From Tropicibacter sp. Alg240-R139 (GTDB lineage Bacteria; Pseudomonadota; Alphaproteobacteria; Rhodobacterales; Rhodobacteraceae): a stretch of DNA of 64,000 nucleotides. The notes under the pieces are model-generated. The model was not told where the DNA came from, did not search any database, and saw only the letters and a program-made list of their open reading frames with translations. This document shows, one piece after another, positions 62,169 through 64,000 of this stretch. Position 1 is the stretch's first letter, and each line of letters starts with the position of its first letter. The translations under genes were made by a program, and so were the position numbers. The stretch covers positions 62,001-126,000 of the forward strand of contig NZ_UNRA01000004.1 in the NCBI RefSeq assembly GCF_900537075.1, in the 5' to 3' direction.

Positions 62169-63260
62169 TTGGACAATAGGTACATGGCGCTGGCCCTATC
62201 ACTGGGGCGGCGCGGTCAGGGGTCGTGCTGGCCAAACCCGGCTGTGGGCTGTGTTGTCGTTAAAGATAGGCGCATTGTTGGTCGCGGCTGGACCCAACCC
62301 GGTGGTCGACCTCATGCTGAACCTGTCGCTTTGGCCCAGGCGGGCGAGGCCGCGCGTGGTGCTATAGCCTATGTCACGCTGGAGCCGTGTTCGCATCACG
62401 GTAAGACACCACCATGTGCGCAAGCATTGATTGATGCCGGTATTGCCCGCGTTGTCTGTGCCTTGCAGGACAGTGATCCGCGCGTGTCTGGGCAAGGCTT
62501 CGACATGCTGCGCGCCGCCGGGATCGAAGTGACGATCGGCGTTCTCGGCAACGATGCCGCTCGCGATCATGCCGGGTTCCTGTTGCGTACCGAACAAGGG
62601 CGTCCGCTGGTGACACTGAAACTTGCCAACAGCTTTGATGGCCGCATTGCCACCGCGACCGGTGAAAGCAAATGGATCACTGGGCCAGAGGCGCGGCGCG
62701 TGGTGCATGCCATGCGCTCTCGTCATGACGCGGTGCTTGTTGGGGCAGGGACGGCGCGAGCAGATGACCCGTCGTTGACTGTGCGCGATATGGGTGTTGA
62801 TCGCCAACCCGTGCGCGTTGTCGTTTCGCGCCATTTGGATTTGCCGCTGATGAGCCAGCTTGCCCGCACCGCCAAGGATGTGCCGGTCTGGCTCTGTCAC
62901 GGACCCGGAGCCGACATCGAACGCATTCGCGCGTGGGAGGGAATCGGCGCCAAGCTGATCCCGTGTGCATTGCATGGCGTGCAGATCGACGCGGGTGATC
63001 TGTTGCAACAACTGGGAACGGCTGGTTTGACACGGGTGTTCTGCGAGGGCGGTTCGGCTCTGGCGGCTTCGCTTTTGGTGGATGATCTGGTGGACGAGTT
63101 GATCGGGTTCACGGCAGGATTGGCCATCGGGGCCGAGGGGCTGCCGTCGCTGGGGGCCATGGGGTTGGACCGGCTGGCCCAAGCGCCACGCTTTCAATTG
63201 ACCGAGACGCGCCCAGTGGGGGCCGACGTCGTGCATCGCTGGACGCGCGCGCTGCGCTGA
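62169..63260 (+). CDS. ribD: Riboflavin biosynthesis bifunctional protein RibD
   Basis: The 363-residue protein combines a pyrimidine deaminase domain (PHAEPVAL and TLEPCSHHGKTPPC, the zinc site) and a C-terminal reductase domain (TLKLANSFDGRIATATGESKWITG). A TTG at 62169 keeps the family N-terminus DNRYMALALSLGRRG; an ATG at 62184 would remove four residues. It starts 5 bp after the nrdR stop. Confidence 0.95.
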   Translation: MDNRYMALALSLGRRGQGSCWPNPAVGCVVVKDRRIVGRGWTQPGGRPHAEPVALAQAGEAARGAIAYVTLEPCSHHGKTPPCAQALIDAGIARVVCALQDSDPRVSGQGFDMLRAAGIEVTIGVLGNDAARDHAGFLLRTEQGRPLVTLKLANSFDGRIATATGESKWITGPEARRVVHAMRSRHDAVLVGAGTARADDPSLTVRDMGVDRQPVRVVVSRHLDLPLMSQLARTAKDVPVWLCHGPGADIERIRAWEGIGAKLIPCALHGVQIDAGDLLQQLGTAGLTRVFCEGGSALAASLLVDDLVDELIGFTAGLAIGAEGLPSLGAMGLDRLAQAPRFQLTETRPVGADVVHRWTRALR

Positions 63261-63331
63261 AGCGCGACAAATACCTAGAAATATCTGATTATCAGAATGC
63301 TATTCCTGCAGGTCTCAACAGGAGAGTATTC

Positions 63332-64000
63332 ATGAATTGGTCCATTGTGTCGGCGGTTCTCGCCGCGTTGCCTATTGTCGTGCAAGCACAATCCAACAGG
63401 CTCAACCCAACTGCCGACTACGCGCTGATTAACGGGCGTGTTCACACGATGGACGCAGACAGCCGGGTTGTCAGCGCCGTCGGGATCGAGGGTGATAAGA
63501 TCGTCTATGTGGGCGCGGCGGATGGCCTGAAGGACGTGATCGGGATCGGGACCGAGGTGATCGACCTTGAGGGGCGCATGGTGTTGCCGGGTTTTGTCGA
63601 TGGTCATATTCACGCCGCAGCGGGTGGCTTGATCATGCTGGGCGTCGATCTGCAAACCGATGAAAAGGACGAATTGTTCAACCGCATTCGCAAAGAAGTC
63701 GAGACCAATACAGATGACATCATCCTGGGCAATGGCATCCGGTTCAATCCCTGGACCGATGGTAACCCAACCGCCGACATGCTGGACGAGATCGAAAGCG
63801 AACGACCTGTCTTTCTGTGGGCGATTGATGGGCACGCAGCCTGGGTGAACTCTAAGGCTTTGGAGCTTGCAGGTGTTGATAAGGATACGCCCGAGACGGT
63901 GCCGGGGTTTTCGTTTTTTGAACGGGACGCGGATGGCAACCCAACCGGGTGGATCGTTGAAATCCCGGCGCAGATGCAGGTGCTGACCTCTCTTATCGAC
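63332..64000 (+). CDS. Amidohydrolase (YtcJ-like), 5' part
   Basis: Only the first 223 residues lie within the window. A signal peptide-like start (MNWSIVSAVLAALPIVVQA) precedes ALINGRVHTMDADSRVVSAVGIEGDKIVYVG and VLPGFVDGHIHAA, the amidohydrolase hallmark with a metal-binding HxH. The rest fits the Amidohydro_3 / YtcJ-like group, which hydrolyses unknown amides. AGGAGAG is upstream of the ATG. Confidence 0.88.
   Translation, partial: MNWSIVSAVLAALPIVVQAQSNRLNPTADYALINGRVHTMDADSRVVSAVGIEGDKIVYVGAADGLKDVIGIGTEVIDLEGRMVLPGFVDGHIHAAAGGLIMLGVDLQTDEKDELFNRIRKEVETNTDDIILGNGIRFNPWTDGNPTADMLDEIESERPVFLWAIDGHAAWVNSKALELAGVDKDTPETVPGFSFFERDADGNPTGWIVEIPAQMQVLTSLID

Noticed and set aside
62199-63236. 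Minus-strand frame opposite ribD
   Set aside because: It is a shadow frame with no domain; ribD is certain.

Overview
The window is bacterial chromosomal DNA, most likely from a marine alphaproteobacterium of the Roseobacter group (Rhodobacteraceae, Ruegeria-like). The evidence is gene content: heterotetrameric sarcosine oxidase (soxBDAG), a MtoX-type selenium-binding protein (methanethiol oxidase), TadE/TadG pseudopilin-like genes, a dac-tmk-holB-tatD string, the nrdR-ribD pair, moderately high GC and frequent 4-bp ATGA/GTGA overlaps between genes. No named strain can be fixed from the sequence alone. No integrase, transposase, CRISPR array or rRNA gene was seen.

Layout. 0-5 kb: end of a coiled-coil protein, a secreted peptidoglycan-binding-domain protein, a CbiX-like protein, a membrane-anchored PpiC-type isomerase coupled to a HupE/UreJ-like membrane protein. 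4.9-11.3 kb (minus strand): SPOR lipoprotein, DD-carboxypeptidase, tmk, holB, tatD, a PhnP-like MBL hydrolase and an AEC transporter, largely one overlapping string. 11.5 kb: tRNA-Ser(TGA). 12.2-29.8 kb is an accessory-looking stretch: SMP-30 lactonase, a cyclase/ATPase/helical-repeat protein, an operon of catalase-like protein + unknown + DyP peroxidase, a patatin phospholipase, an ABM monooxygenase, an IclR regulator divergent from mtoX-ferredoxin-CoA-binding genes, a decayed FAD oxidase, a DUF4242 protein and a second, SAM-domain cyclase/ATPase/helical-repeat protein. 30-32.6 kb: modABC. 34 kb: two tandem tRNA-Glu genes, then recJ, glpX and hom. 39-44.5 kb: TetR regulator, ABM protein, pirin, a 41-aa twin-arginine microprotein coupled to a GMC oxidoreductase, a reductive-dehalogenase-like Fe-S protein. 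44.7-47.5 kb: TadE, TadE, TadG. 47.8-55.9 kb: glutamate dehydrogenase, an outer-membrane barrel, soxBDAG and a small periplasmic protein. 55.9-64 kb: dnaG, rpoD, two secreted proteins, a YjbQ protein, nrdR, ribD and the start of an amidohydrolase.

How it fits together. The right half is core housekeeping (replication primer synthesis, major sigma factor, riboflavin and ribonucleotide-reductase control) plus one-carbon/amine catabolism (sarcosine oxidase). The 12-30 kb stretch is the most unusual: several predicted redox enzymes acting on peroxides, thiols or lactones, a lipid acyl hydrolase, and two very large signalling ATPases with class III cyclase domains. Read together these suggest stress, lipid-peroxide or sulfur-compound handling, but that is inference.

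A family of at least three structured intergenic repeats (near 0.35, 4.8 and 44.6 kb) is the clearest non-coding signal: conserved single-stranded blocks separate two hairpins whose stems differ in sequence but keep pairing.
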